From Candidatus Binataceae bacterium (GTDB lineage Bacteria > Desulfobacterota > Binatia > Binatales > Binataceae), in assembly GCA_035650475.1 (NCBI GenBank), contig DASRHP010000006.1, positions 248,001 to 312,000 of the forward strand: a DNA stretch of 64,000 bases, written 5' to 3'. Below are positions 36,572 through 48,432 of this stretch, piece by piece. Under the pieces are notes generated by a model, which saw only the letters and a program-made list of their open reading frames with translations, was not told the DNA's origin and ran no database searches. The translations under genes and the position numbers were made by a program. Numbering within the stretch: the stretch's first letter is position 1; each line of letters opens with the position of its first letter.

Positions 36572-36970
36572 CTAGCCCATCCCCTGCGCGGAAACGGGCT
36601 CGATGAAGTAAATCACGCGCTTCTCGCTCGCGGTGCGGTAGGGATACTTGTCAACGCCCAGATACTTATGGGCGAGTGCGTCGATATGGGCGTCGGCGCC
36701 GTGCTCGGCGTCGCGCACGACCTTGCCGCGGATCTGCACGTAGCGGTACGGATTGTCGGGGTCTTGGATTGAGAGCGCCACGCGCGCGCCGATCTTCATG
36801 TTGCGATCCTTGGCCCGCCCGCGCGCGGTGTTGACTCGAATCAGGCCGTCGGCGTAGTCGAACCACACGGGCGTCACCTGCGGCGAGCCGTCGCGCATCA
36901 CGGTCGCAAGATGGGCGAAGGCCTTCTTGCCGGTCAGAAGGTCGAGATATTGCTGGGGGATTGCTGCCAT
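36572..36970 (-). CDS. PPOX-class F420-dependent oxidoreductase
   Basis: This 132-residue split-barrel flavin/deazaflavin-binding protein reads FAHLATVMRDGSPQVTPVWFDYADGLIRVNTARGRAKDRNMKIGARVALSIQDPDNPYRYVQIRGKV. This is the diagnostic order for the Rv1155-like F420-binding group. Members reduce biliverdin, nitro compounds or other small substrates with F420H2. Presence of this and two LLM-family enzymes suggests that the organism makes F420, though F420 synthesis genes are not seen. A single gene with its own upstream region. Confidence 0.88.
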   Translation of the reverse strand: MAAIPQQYLDLLTGKKAFAHLATVMRDGSPQVTPVWFDYADGLIRVNTARGRAKDRNMKIGARVALSIQDPDNPYRYVQIRGKVVRDAEHGADAHIDALAHKYLGVDKYPYRTASEKRVIYFIEPVSAQGMG

Positions 36971-37244
36971 GGCGTTCCTCTGCTAATCGCGTGACAGTTG
37001 AATCTTGTACGACAGGCTTCAGCATACCATCGCTGTCGCGCGTAAGGAAAATCGGTGAGGGCGGCCGGTGCGCGGGGTAGGGTGCGCTGCGAGCTTTCGC
37101 CTATTTCAGCAACTTTGAGCGTGACTGAAGGAAGCATCCGTACGCAAATTGACTCTGTCAATTGTATTGGCTATTAGCGAAGCCTAAACTTGAGCACGAG
37201 CGGTCCGTACGCGGGCCAGATCGCGCCCTAGTGGAGGGGTGGAA

Positions 37245-37793
37245 ATGGCGCTTTTCACGAAAGAGCCGGAGAAGACCTTCAAGCCCGAGCCGTCGGTCAA
37301 GCCGCAGGTGCCCGCGCAGGCGGTGCCGGTGCCGCCTCCCGTTCCGCCTGAGGGCAGGGTTGTCGCGCCTCGTCACGCGACCCCGCCGGCGCTCGAGGCG
37401 CGCGCCTATCTCGACCAGGGCTCCAAGGTCAGCGGCAAGCTCACCTTCGAGGGACCGGCGCGCATCGACGGCCAGATCGACGGCGAGATCAGCGCTAAGG
37501 ACAGCGTCATCATCGGCGAGAGTGCCGTGGTGACGGCGCAGATCAAGGCGGCCTCGGTGGTGGTGGCGGGCAAAGTCAGCGGTGACATCACCGCCAGCCA
37601 GCGCATCGAGATCCGCCCTTCGGCCAAGGTCCTGGGCAATCTAACCTCGCCGGTGCTGGTAGTGCACGAGGGCGCGGTGTTTGAGGGCCATTGCGCGATG
37701 CAGCCCGAGGGCGCGCGCGAAGATCGTAAGATCACCGTGTTTCCCAAGGAGGAGCGCATGGTGGCTCAGGCCGGAGGTCAGAAGCAGGCCTGA
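37245..37793 (+). CDS. Bactofilin
   Basis: This 182-residue cytoskeletal protein has a proline-rich disordered N-terminus (residues about 15-45). A DUF583 right-handed beta-helix follows, reading YLDQGSKVSGKLTFEGPARIDGQIDGEISAKDSVIIGESAVVTAQIKAASVVVAGKVSGDI. Bactofilins polymerise without nucleotide on the membrane and scaffold cell-wall or chromosome-partition proteins. GGAGGGG upstream supports ATG 37245. It stands about 90 bases before the ATP synthase b' gene, a placement characteristic of deltaproteobacterial atp operons, where parA and parB may precede it. Confidence 0.92.
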   Translation: MALFTKEPEKTFKPEPSVKPQVPAQAVPVPPPVPPEGRVVAPRHATPPALEARAYLDQGSKVSGKLTFEGPARIDGQIDGEISAKDSVIIGESAVVTAQIKAASVVVAGKVSGDITASQRIEIRPSAKVLGNLTSPVLVVHEGAVFEGHCAMQPEGAREDRKITVFPKEERMVAQAGGQKQA

Positions 37794-37883
37794 GCGCCCG
37801 ATCCGGTTTCGACAAACTCGCCTCCGCCACTCTTGCCCGCCGGAACAGCACTATGAACCATCCCTTACGGGAGACGCCGTAAT

Positions 37884-38345
37884 ATGCACATTCCGCCCGA
37901 CTGGGGAACCTTCTTCGCCCTGATTGTGTCCTTCCTGGTTTTCTGGTTTATATTCGATCGGCTTTTTTTCGGCCCTTTCCTCAGGTTGCTCGGCGAGCGC
38001 GAGCGCAAGCTCAAGGATCTCGGCGCGCGTGCCGAACAACTGCTTAAAGAGGAGAAAGCCGCCGGTGAGGAGCGCGAGCGCCAACTGGCGGTCGTAAGGC
38101 GCGAGGCGCTGGCCGCGCGCGACGCCGAGCGGCGACGGGCCGAAGCGGAAGCCGCACGTTTGATCGAGGAGGCCAAGGCGGAAGCCCATAGCGCGCTGGA
38201 GCGCGTCAGAGCCGGGATCGAGAGCGAACTGCGGGCGGGCGAACGCGAGATCGAGCAATTCAGCCGCGCCCTTGCCGTCGAACTCGCCTCACGCGTACTC
38301 GGCCGTCCGATTGACGGCTCCGCGCAGGGGACTCCCCACAACTAG
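37884..38345 (+). CDS. atpF: F-type ATP synthase subunit b' (second b subunit)
   Basis: This 153-residue protein has one N-terminal membrane helix (TFFALIVSFLVFWFIFDRLFF, residues about 9-29), followed by a long charged coiled coil rich in E, R and A. It is one half of the heterodimeric peripheral stalk, which links the membrane a/c part to F1. The next gene is a second b-type subunit, so this is the b' copy. It lacks the signal-peptide-like extension seen in the partner. It opens the F1 operon here; subunits a and c are not nearby. Confidence 0.88.
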   Translation: MHIPPDWGTFFALIVSFLVFWFIFDRLFFGPFLRLLGERERKLKDLGARAEQLLKEEKAAGEERERQLAVVRREALAARDAERRRAEAEAARLIEEAKAEAHSALERVRAGIESELRAGEREIEQFSRALAVELASRVLGRPIDGSAQGTPHN

Positions 38346-38348
38346 GCC

Positions 38349-38933
38349 ATGAAAGGATCTGCGATCGCGTTGGCCGGCGCCGCCGTAATGCTGCCGGCGG
38401 CGGCATGGTGCGCCGAGGGCGGCGCCGAGGCAGTGGGCGGCTCGTGGGGGGCGCTCGGCCTTTACGTCGTCAACTTCGTCCTTTTCATCCTGCTCATCCG
38501 ATGGGTAGACCGCCGCTTCGGCGGCGCGACCCGCGGCTTTTTCGTTGGCCGCGCGCGCGCGATCAAGGAGACCTTCGCGCGCGCCGAGGCAGCGCTCAAG
38601 GACGCCGAGGCGCTGGCCAGTCGCGCGCGCGAGCGGATGGCGCGGCTGGAAGCTGACATGGCCCAGCTCCGCGCCGACCTCGACGGCGAGACCTCCTATG
38701 TGGTCGATCGCATCCGGCAAATGGCGCGCGAGACCGCCGAGCGCACCGTGCGCGACTCGCGGCTCACTGCGGAGGCCGCGATAGACGCAGCGCGCCGCCG
38801 CTTGCGCGAGACGCTGGCGGAGGCGACCGGACGTGTTGCGCGCGAGATGCTCGCGCGCAACTTCACGCCTGACGATCAAAGGCGGCTGCTCCAGAGCTTC
38901 CAGGCCCGCCTGAGCGAGGAGGCTCGACGGTGA
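38349..38933 (+). CDS. atpF: F-type ATP synthase subunit b
   Basis: This 194-residue stalk subunit carries an N-terminal hydrophobic, signal-like segment (residues about 1-22), then GLYVVNFVLFILLIRWVDRRF as the membrane anchor near 38-58. A long coiled coil (ARAIKETFARAEAALKDAEALASRARERMARLEADMAQLRADLD) follows, ending in a basic region that contacts delta. It starts three bases after the b' stop and overlaps the delta gene by four bases. The additional leader is typical of b subunits in atp operons of delta-like bacteria. Confidence 0.88.
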   Translation: MKGSAIALAGAAVMLPAAAWCAEGGAEAVGGSWGALGLYVVNFVLFILLIRWVDRRFGGATRGFFVGRARAIKETFARAEAALKDAEALASRARERMARLEADMAQLRADLDGETSYVVDRIRQMARETAERTVRDSRLTAEAAIDAARRRLRETLAEATGRVAREMLARNFTPDDQRRLLQSFQARLSEEARR

Positions 38934-39466
38934 GAGGGTCGAAGGTCGCCAAACGCTACGCCCGCGCGTTGCTTGGACTGTCCGAAGATCGCGGCCAGCT
39001 CGAAGCATGGGGCGCCGAGCTCGAACGGCTGGCGCGCGCCGCCGCCGCTCCCGAAATTGCGGGGTTGCTCGCCGCGCCGGATATAACGCACCAGGTGCGG
39101 ATCGAGGCGATGAAGAAGATCGCCGAGCGGCTCGAGCTGAGCTATCCGTTGCAGTCGCTTGCGGTGGTGGTGGCGCGCCACGGACGCATCGCCGAGCTGC
39201 GCGCGATTTCCGACTCCTACCAGGCCCAGCTCGACGAGCTGATGGGACGTGCGCGCGCCACGCTCACCTTCGCCCGCCCGCCCGCCGACCACGACGTCGC
39301 GGCGGCGGTGAACGGACTGGAAGCGCTCGCGCGCAAGAAGATCATCCCCACGGTGAAGGTTGACGAATCCCTGCTCGGCGGCGTGGTGGCCGAGCTGGAG
39401 GGCAGAATTTACGACGGCAGCCTCGCCGCTCGGCTGGACGAGGCGCAGCGCCGGCTCGTCGGCTGA
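38930..39466 (+). CDS. atpH: F-type ATP synthase subunit delta
   Basis: This 178-residue delta (OSCP) subunit caps F1 and joins it to the b stalk. Visible features are VAKRYARALLGLSEDRGQLEAWGAELERLARA at the N-terminus and DELMGRARATLTFARPP at the start of the C-terminal part. The final ESLLGGVVAELEGRIYDGSLAARLDEAQRRL matches the strongest delta motif (GG-x-x-x-x-x-x-x-x-x-D-G-S-x-x-x-x-L). Start is GTG at 38930 inside a four-base overlap with the b gene. Confidence 0.93.
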   Translation: MRGSKVAKRYARALLGLSEDRGQLEAWGAELERLARAAAAPEIAGLLAAPDITHQVRIEAMKKIAERLELSYPLQSLAVVVARHGRIAELRAISDSYQAQLDELMGRARATLTFARPPADHDVAAAVNGLEALARKKIIPTVKVDESLLGGVVAELEGRIYDGSLAARLDEAQRRLVG

Positions 39467-39487
39467 GCCGGCCCACATCAAACTGTC

Positions 39488-41026
<1,539 letters not shown>

Positions 41027-41060
41027 GCCGGCGAAGCGCACGGTTGGCGAGTAGCAAACG

Positions 41061-41933
41061 ATGGCGTCGCTGAAGGCAATCCGCCGGCGGATCGCGTCGG
41101 TCCGATCGACCCAGCAGATCACGCGCGCAATGAAGTTTGTCGCCGCCGCGCGCCTGCGCCGCGCGCAGGACGCGCTGCTCAGCGCGCGCCCCTACCATGA
41201 GACGCTGGTGCGAATCGCGGACAACCTTTTCGCCAGTGAACGCGCCGCGCTGGCGCCGGCCGAAGACGCGCAGCGCGAGGCGCTGATCACCGTGATCGGA
41301 TCGGACCGCGGGCTGTGCGGCGGCTACAACGCAAACCTGGTGCGCAAGGCCGAGGAAGAGGCGGCGCGCGCGCGCGGCCAGGGGATGACAGTCAAGTTCA
41401 ACGTGGTCGGGCGCAAGCCGCTCGATCATCTGCGCCGCGCCGGACATGCGATCGCGCACCAGAGCATCAACAATGCGCGCCTGGCGAATTTCGCGCTCGC
41501 CCAGGAGCTCGCCGCGCGCACGCTCGGCGCCTTCCGCGGCGGCGCGATCGTCGAGGCCGGGATCATCTACAGCCGCTTCCACTCCGCGCTCTCGCAGCGC
41601 CCGACCTTCGAACGCCTGCTGCCGATCGCCGAGCGCAAGAGCGAGGAGGCCACGGGCGCGATCGCCGCGCCGGCTGACTATCTGGTCGAGCCCAGCCGCG
41701 CCGAACTGGTGCCGGCGGTACTGCGCAGCTACCTGGAAGATTCGATCTTCCACGCTTTGCTCGAGGCCGAGGCCAGCGAGCAGGGCGCGCGGATGACCGC
41801 GATGGACAGCGCGACCAACAACGCCGCCGACATGATCGAGCGGCTGACGCTGGAGATGAACCGCGCGCGCCAGGCCTCGATCACCAAGGAGCTGATGGAT
41901 ATCGTCGGCGGCGCCGAGGCGCTCAGAGGCTAG
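41061..41933 (+). CDS. atpG: F-type ATP synthase subunit gamma
   Basis: This 290-residue central-stalk subunit starts ASLKAIRRRIASVRSTQQITRAMKFVAAARLRRAQ, the N-terminal helix of the rotating coiled coil. It ends AMDSATNNAADMIERLTLEMNRARQASITKELMDIVGGAEAL, the C-terminal helix. The central Rossmann-like domain contains VIGSDRGLCGGYNANL, a family signature. Gamma couples proton-driven c-ring rotation to the catalytic sites of F1. It lies 34 bases after alpha and 45 bases before beta. Confidence 0.95.
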   Translation: MASLKAIRRRIASVRSTQQITRAMKFVAAARLRRAQDALLSARPYHETLVRIADNLFASERAALAPAEDAQREALITVIGSDRGLCGGYNANLVRKAEEEAARARGQGMTVKFNVVGRKPLDHLRRAGHAIAHQSINNARLANFALAQELAARTLGAFRGGAIVEAGIIYSRFHSALSQRPTFERLLPIAERKSEEATGAIAAPADYLVEPSRAELVPAVLRSYLEDSIFHALLEAEASEQGARMTAMDSATNNAADMIERLTLEMNRARQASITKELMDIVGGAEALRG

Positions 41934-43406
<1,473 letters not shown>

Positions 43407-43435
43407 GCGCGCCGCGCGGAGCAGGGCGGTCCCGG

Positions 43436-43855
43436 ATGGCGACGTTCTCCTTCAAGCTGGTCACGCCGACCGGCGTGGTGTTTGACGGTCCGGTGGAGCA
43501 GGTCAACGCGGTCGGCCCGCTGGGCGAGTTCGGCGTGCTCGCCGATCATACCAACTTCATTACCTCGCTGGCGCCGGGCCTGATGACGATTCGCACGGGC
43601 GACGGCCAATCGCTGGCGTACCTCGTGATGGGCGGGCTGGTCGAGATCAAGGACGGCGCGATGACGGCGCTCGCTTCGAGCGCCGAGCCGCCGGAAAAGG
43701 CGGCGCCCGCCGATCCCGCCGAGTTGCAGGCGGCCGAAGAACGACTCGCCGCAATGAGCGCGTACGATCCCGCCTATGATGAGGCGCAGCAGGCGGTGGC
43801 GATGCTGCGCGCGCGCCGCGTGGTCAGCGAGTCACGCACCGGCGCCTCGCACTAG
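43436..43855 (+). CDS. atpC: F-type ATP synthase subunit epsilon
   Basis: This 139-residue subunit contains the beta-sandwich domain ATFSFKLVTPTGVVFDGPVEQVNAVGPLGEFGVLADHTNFITSLAPGLMTIR, in which GEFGVLADHT is diagnostic. The C-terminal helical hairpin (LQAAEERLAAMSA and DEAQQAVAMLRARRVV) can inhibit ATP hydrolysis. It closes the operon. A large inverted repeat lies between its stop and the convergent aroA gene. The translation start ATG 43436 follows a GC-rich spacer without a strong ribosome site, consistent with coupling. Confidence 0.93.
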   Translation: MATFSFKLVTPTGVVFDGPVEQVNAVGPLGEFGVLADHTNFITSLAPGLMTIRTGDGQSLAYLVMGGLVEIKDGAMTALASSAEPPEKAAPADPAELQAAEERLAAMSAYDPAYDEAQQAVAMLRARRVVSESRTGASH

Positions 43856-43935
43856 CCGACCGCTGCTCCTGCTCCGTTCCTCTAGAACGGGCTCCTGCCC
43901 GCGTTATCCTTCCCAGTGACCTCTGCGGAGCGGGG

Positions 43936-43967
43936 AATCGCGCACGGCACTTTGATGCCGCGCGATT
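43936..43967. terminator. Inverted repeat between convergent atpC and aroA
   Basis: AATCGCGC (43936-43943) pairs with GCGCGATT (43960-43967), enclosing an inner GGCA/TGCC stem with loop CTTTGA. It lies between two converging genes where termination is expected. Neither strand has a T run, so it may be a non-canonical or factor-assisted bidirectional terminator. Confidence 0.45.
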
Positions 43968-43986
43968 TGCCGGGCTTAAGTGTTGG

Positions 43987-45258
43987 TCAGAGCGCGGCAA
44001 GATCGCGGAAGAAATCCGGGTAGGTCTTGGATACGCACGCGGGATTCCTGATCCGGACGCCTTCGACCCTGAGCCCCGCCACCGCGAACGCCATCGCGAT
44101 CCGATGGTCGTCGTAAGTCTCGACCACCGCGGGCTTAAGCCGCGACGGCTCGATCAGCATCCCGTCCTCGCATTCGTGGACGTTTGCGCCGAGGCGCGCG
44201 AGCTCGGTGGCGAGCGTGCGGATACGGTCGCTCTCGTGATGGCGGATGAAAGCGACGGCGCGGATGCGCGTTGGCGAGGAGCAGAAGGGCGCTATCGCGG
44301 CGAGGGTCGGCACCACGTCGGGCATCGCGTTCATCGCGACGTCAACCCCGTCGAGCTTGCCGGTGCCGCTTACCTCGACGCCCTCGGTGCTCCATCGCAC
44401 CCGCGCGCCCATCCGTTGGAGCAGACGCACAAATTCGATATCGCCCTGGACCGAGTCGGCGCGCAGCCCTTCGAGCATGACCGTGCCGCCGACGAGCGCC
44501 GCCGCCGCCGCAAAGTAGCTGGCGCCCGAGGCGTCGGGCTCAATTTCGAAATCCTGTGCGGCATAGCGCTGCCGACCGGGCACGATTATCGTGCCGCCCT
44601 CGATCGCGCTGCGCGCGCCCCATCGCTCCATCAGCCTGAGCGTCATCGTGATGAATGGCCGCGCCGCCTCGCCGGCAACCTCGAGCCGCAGGCCGTCGGG
44701 CCACAGCGGCGCCGGCATCAGGAGCGCCGAGACGAATTGCGAGGAGACCGAGGCGTCGACGCGCGCCGCGCCCCCGCGCACGCCGCCGGCCGCCACTTCG
44801 ATCACCACCGGCGGAGATCCGTTGTTCCGCTCCGCGCGCGCCTCAACGCCGAGCGTGTTCAACGCGTCGAGCAGCGGGCCGACCGGGCGCTCGCGCATCC
44901 GCGCATTGCCGTCCACCCTGAAGCGCCCGCGCCCCAGGGTCAGGAAGCCGAGCAGAAAGCGCATCGCGGTGCCCGCGCCGCCCACGTCGAGCTCGGCCCC
45001 GGCAGCCGGAATCGCACCGCCACGCCCCTCGACCACGATTCGCGAGGCCGCCTCGTCAATCGCGACTTCAAAGCCGAGCGTGCGCAGCGCCGCGGCCATC
45101 CGCCGCGTGTCGTCGTTGAGCCCGGCGGCGCGGAGCGTCGAGCGCCCGGACGCCATCGCGGCCAGGATGAGCGCGCGGTTGGTGATGCTTTTGGAACCGG
45201 GGACTCGGATCGAGGCGGAGATCGGGCGGTGCAGCGAGGTTATTTCGATTTCGTCCAC
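43987..45258 (-). CDS. aroA: 3-phosphoshikimate 1-carboxyvinyltransferase (EPSP synthase)
   Basis: This 423-residue enzyme joins PEP to shikimate-3-phosphate in aromatic amino acid biosynthesis. The N-terminus has ISASIRVPGSKSITNRALILAAMASG (phosphate-site lysine and serine). LDVGGAGTAMRFLLGFLTLGRGRFRVDGNARMRERPVGPLLDALNTLG near 85-130 contains the PEP-binding GNAGTA equivalent, here GGAGTA. VETYDDHRIAMAFAVAGL near 385 is the catalytic D-D-H-R region. The GxGT variant in place of the usual G-N-A-G-T is worth noting for inhibitor sensitivity classification. The start codon is GTG at 45258. Convergent with the atp operon. Confidence 0.95.
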   Translation of the reverse strand: MDEIEITSLHRPISASIRVPGSKSITNRALILAAMASGRSTLRAAGLNDDTRRMAAALRTLGFEVAIDEAASRIVVEGRGGAIPAAGAELDVGGAGTAMRFLLGFLTLGRGRFRVDGNARMRERPVGPLLDALNTLGVEARAERNNGSPPVVIEVAAGGVRGGAARVDASVSSQFVSALLMPAPLWPDGLRLEVAGEAARPFITMTLRLMERWGARSAIEGGTIIVPGRQRYAAQDFEIEPDASGASYFAAAAALVGGTVMLEGLRADSVQGDIEFVRLLQRMGARVRWSTEGVEVSGTGKLDGVDVAMNAMPDVVPTLAAIAPFCSSPTRIRAVAFIRHHESDRIRTLATELARLGANVHECEDGMLIEPSRLKPAVVETYDDHRIAMAFAVAGLRVEGVRIRNPACVSKTYPDFFRDLAAL

Positions 45259-45319
45259 GCTGCGCGGGAGCTTAGCTGCCGGCGTGGAGCCGACTCAAGC
45301 AGGGGCCGGCGCAAGGCGC

Positions 45320-46393
45320 TCATCGCGAGGCGAGCTTGACCGTACCCGCGATGATTTCCTGCTCGGCGCGTTTCGCCTGCGCGAGCGCCGCCGGAGGGAT
45401 CTTCGGCAGCAGGCGCGGATTGTACACGACCCTGACCATCCCCTCGCGCATTCCGAATTCCAGCATCCCGGGCTTGAAAGTGCCGTCCTTGACCTCGGTC
45501 GCAACACGAAGGAAGGCTTGCGGGATGGCGGTAACCGCACTTGCCAGCACGACCGTCGGCGCGACCGCGTTCTGATCGCCATTGGCGCCGAAGGCGTAGA
45601 CATGTCGGCTCTCGGCGGCGGCGAAGACGCCCAAGCCGGCCTCGTCGGCGTCGTGGAAAAGCACGTCGGCGCCGCGGCTTATCTGCGCGAGGGCCGCCTC
45701 CTTGGCCGCGCCGACGTCGTTGAAGCTGCCGACATAGCTAGTCAGCACCCGTCCGGAGGGACGGAGCGAAAGAAAGCCGCGCCGGAAGCCGTCAAAGGTC
45801 ATCCGGATCGCGGGCAGTTCAATTCCCCCGATCGCGCCTGCCACGCCGGTCTTTGACACACCCGCCGCAAGCACGCCCTCGACATAGGCCGCTTCTTCGA
45901 TTTTGAAGGTCAGCGAGGCGACGTTGGCGGACGAGCCGGCGCCCGAGGTGATGACGAAAATCGTATGCGGAAATGAGCGCGCGACCTTCAGCGCAGTGTC
46001 AGTGTACTCGAAACCGTGCGCGAAAATCAGGTTGAAGCCGCGGCCAGCGAAGTCGCGAAAGGCGTCCTCGAAATCGGCGGGCGAGGTCGTTTGCACCAAG
46101 GCGGTCTGAGCGCCGAGCTTCCCCCTGATCAGCCGGAGGCCAGCGAACGCCGACGCATTCCATCCGGCGTCGCTGACGGGCCCGGGCGTCAGCAGGGCGA
46201 CGCGAAAGGCGGCGGATGCGCCGGAACCGGTCTTTTTCGACGGGCCGGAGCGGTTGCACGCGACCAGGACGAGGGACGCCACGGCCAGGACAACGACCCG
46301 ACGATCAAGCGCCGGGCAGCGGATAAGCTTTTGACATTTCAAGGGTTCGCCATTTATACGCAACCGAAGCCATACGGCAGGCTTTTCGGCCAT
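45320..46393 (-). CDS. BMP/PnrA-family substrate-binding lipoprotein
   Basis: The 357-residue protein has a lipoprotein signal (LAVASLVLVAC, lipobox near residue 45) preceded by a basic segment. A type-1 periplasmic-binding fold follows, reading FRVALLTPGPVSDAGWNASAFAGLRLIRGKLG with QTTSPADFEDAFRDFAGRGFNLIFAHGFEYTD. The GPVSDAGWN motif is typical of the Bmp group that binds nucleosides or related compounds. No ABC permease or ATPase is adjacent, so it could be an orphan receptor or serve a distant transporter. ATG at 46393 gives an unusually long pre-signal stretch; an in-frame TTG at 46342 is an alternative. Confidence 0.85.
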   Translation of the reverse strand: MAEKPAVWLRLRINGEPLKCQKLIRCPALDRRVVVLAVASLVLVACNRSGPSKKTGSGASAAFRVALLTPGPVSDAGWNASAFAGLRLIRGKLGAQTALVQTTSPADFEDAFRDFAGRGFNLIFAHGFEYTDTALKVARSFPHTIFVITSGAGSSANVASLTFKIEEAAYVEGVLAAGVSKTGVAGAIGGIELPAIRMTFDGFRRGFLSLRPSGRVLTSYVGSFNDVGAAKEAALAQISRGADVLFHDADEAGLGVFAAAESRHVYAFGANGDQNAVAPTVVLASAVTAIPQAFLRVATEVKDGTFKPGMLEFGMREGMVRVVYNPRLLPKIPPAALAQAKRAEQEIIAGTVKLASR

Positions 46394-46522
46394 AATGTCA
46401 AAACATTGTGTTGACTACCAAAGCGCGCGGGATTATGCGATATTTATCGCTTCGGCGCGCGTCGCCCTGTTGCGGCGATTCGCCTGACGCTGTGGCGGAG
46501 GCTGAGTGCGGGAGGAAGCAGG

Positions 46523-47623
46523 ATGCCGAGGGGAAGCAGGGGAGAGACTCGCCAGCATAGCTTGCGCACCGCCCTGACCTCGGCAGCCGTCGTGGCGGCG
46601 CTGCTCGCATTTGGCGCGCCCGTCCGCGCCGCCAATCAGCTCGAGCACAATCCCTTTCCGCGCCCCGCCGAGCTCGAACCCAACATCAACTTCTGGGTCA
46701 ACACCTTTACCTACTGGGGTCAGCGCGACTTCGTCATCCACGACCGCGACCAGCTCTGGCGTGTCTACCAGGTCTTCCACATGCCCGGCCAAGGCGTGCC
46801 CGACCGCGAGGAGGTCGAGTGGGCCAACGCCTACCTTAAGGCCAAGTACACCGACATCCTGAACCGTCTTGCCAGCGGGCGTCCGGCGGTGGGCTACGAG
46901 GAGGAGCGCGTAGCGGCGATGTTCAAGGGCCAACCGCCGTCGACCTACGCCGCGGCCGCGCAGAACCTGCGCGTGCAGCAGGGCTTGCGCGAGCCGTTCC
47001 ACGACGCGCTGCTGCGCTCGCGATACTACCGCCCGCGGATGGAACGCGTATTCGAGGCGATGGGCCTGCCGCCCGAGTTGGTAACGCTGGCGGCGGTTGA
47101 GTCGGGATTCTCCTCGCGCGCGCGCTCGAGCGCTGGCGCGGTCGGAATATGGCAATTCACCCGCGCGACGGGCCGCGAATTCATGCGGATCACGCGCTAC
47201 CGCGACGACCGGCTCGATCCGGTGCGCTCGACCGAGGCGGCGGCGCGCCTGTTGCAGGCCAACTACGAAGCGCTCGGCAGCTGGCCGCTGGCGATCACTG
47301 CGTACGATTACGGCACGGCCGGGATGTCGCGAGCGGCGGCCGCGTACGGCAGCAACTTCGTGCGCATCATCGAGAAGTACGACGCGCCTCACTTCGGCTT
47401 CGCGGTCAAGAATTACTACGCCGAATTCCTTGCCGCCTTGCAGGTTAACAAATACCAGGACAAGTACTTTCCAGGGATCCAGCACGAGGAGGCGCCACCG
47501 CCGCGGCCCTCATCGCCGATCCTGCGCCGCGTAGTCCACCACGTGCGACGGCATCACGGCGCTCACCTGCACCGCGTCACCTATCATCACCGGGCACGCC
47601 GCCAAAAGCAGAACCGGACCTAG
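46523..47623 (+). CDS. Lytic transglycosylase (MltD-like) with basic histidine-rich tail
   Basis: This 366-residue exported protein has a signal peptide ending near AAN (residue 37). Its N-terminal part includes NPFPRPAELEPNINFWVNTFTYWGQRDFVIHDRDQL. The SLT domain follows with PPELVTLAAVESGFSSRARSSAGAVGIWQFTRATGREFM, whose catalytic glutamate is near residue 192. LDPVRSTEAAARLLQANYEALGSWPLAITAYDYGTAGMSRA fits MltD-type enzymes. It cleaves the glycan strand of peptidoglycan to 1,6-anhydro ends in the periplasm. LysM repeats usual in MltD are absent. Instead, the tail RRVVHHVRRHHGAHLHRVTY is basic and histidine-rich, perhaps for metal or wall binding. Confidence 0.88.
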   Translation: MPRGSRGETRQHSLRTALTSAAVVAALLAFGAPVRAANQLEHNPFPRPAELEPNINFWVNTFTYWGQRDFVIHDRDQLWRVYQVFHMPGQGVPDREEVEWANAYLKAKYTDILNRLASGRPAVGYEEERVAAMFKGQPPSTYAAAAQNLRVQQGLREPFHDALLRSRYYRPRMERVFEAMGLPPELVTLAAVESGFSSRARSSAGAVGIWQFTRATGREFMRITRYRDDRLDPVRSTEAAARLLQANYEALGSWPLAITAYDYGTAGMSRAAAAYGSNFVRIIEKYDAPHFGFAVKNYYAEFLAALQVNKYQDKYFPGIQHEEAPPPRPSSPILRRVVHHVRRHHGAHLHRVTYHHRARRQKQNRT

Positions 47624-47652
47624 GCCGCGCGGAGCGCCACGCATCGGCGCGC

Positions 47653-48327
47653 TCAGCGCAATTCGCTTGCCTCGGCGACCTTGGTGCGCGGACTGACCGC
47701 GCGATAGCTCGGCCGGCGGCGCAGCTCGTCCAGGTAGCGCTGGACGCGCGGAAACTCCGCAAGCGGCAGGCGATCAACTTCGAGCACCATCGCCAGCACC
47801 ATCATCGGCACATCCGCCATCGAAAAGCCGCCGCGAAGAAAGCCGCCGGCGGGGGCTTCGGCGAGCATGCGCTCGAGGTACGGCAGGTCGCGCTTGCGCA
47901 GCCCCTCGCGGCCCTGCTCCGTCCGCACGGTATCGCGCTTGTCTGGTTCGCTCCAGTACGCCATCCAGATCAGCGGCAGATTGCCGCCCAGCAGCGCCTC
48001 GTCAGCGAACTGCTCGAGCTCGCGCACCAGCGCCCGCGCGACCGGATCGTCGGGCAGCAGGCGTGGCGGTCCGTAGCGGTCGTCGAGGTACTCGTTGATC
48101 ACTGTCGAGTCGTAAAGCACCAGGCCGTCGTCGTCGATATATGGCACCTTGCCGAGCGGATGGTGCGCGAGCATCTCCGGCGGCTTCTTCCACAGGTCGC
48201 CCGGCCGCAAATTCTCGATGCGGTACGCAAGGCGCTTCTCTTCCAGCACGATCTTGGTTTTGCTCGCGTGGGTCGAGCGCAGCGTGCCCCACGGATAGTC
48301 GCGCTCGGTCGTGTACAGAACGATCAT
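47653..48327 (-). CDS. Glutathione S-transferase family protein
   Basis: This 224-residue GST has a thioredoxin-like N-terminal domain. It begins IVLYTTERDYPWGTLRSTHASKTKIVLEEKRLAY and contains HPLGKVPYIDDDGLVLYDSTVINEYLDDRYG, with cis-proline and E/D-S-x-x-I-x-x-Y-L glutathione-site motifs. A helical C-terminal domain includes FSMADVPMMVLAMVLEVDRL (the conserved N-cap aspartate). Substrate class cannot be fixed. ATG at 48327 is chosen where homology begins; the frame extends upstream without supporting sequence. Divergent from glnE by about 105 bases. Confidence 0.88.
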   Translation of the reverse strand: MIVLYTTERDYPWGTLRSTHASKTKIVLEEKRLAYRIENLRPGDLWKKPPEMLAHHPLGKVPYIDDDGLVLYDSTVINEYLDDRYGPPRLLPDDPVARALVRELEQFADEALLGGNLPLIWMAYWSEPDKRDTVRTEQGREGLRKRDLPYLERMLAEAPAGGFLRGGFSMADVPMMVLAMVLEVDRLPLAEFPRVQRYLDELRRRPSYRAVSPRTKVAEASELR

Positions 48328-48432
48328 CGGACCAGCCTCCGCGATGGGTCGTCCCGAGCCTAGCATCGCGCTCGTCGCAGGCGCCATCGCGGCGGCGCGG
48401 CGATAGGCGCCGCTCTGCTATTGTGATTTGCG

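Noticed and set aside
46381..46440. Divergent promoter elements (TTGACT on plus, TTGACA on minus)
   Set aside because: The -35-like boxes are good, but no convincing -10 box lies at proper spacing on either strand, so I do not annotate them.
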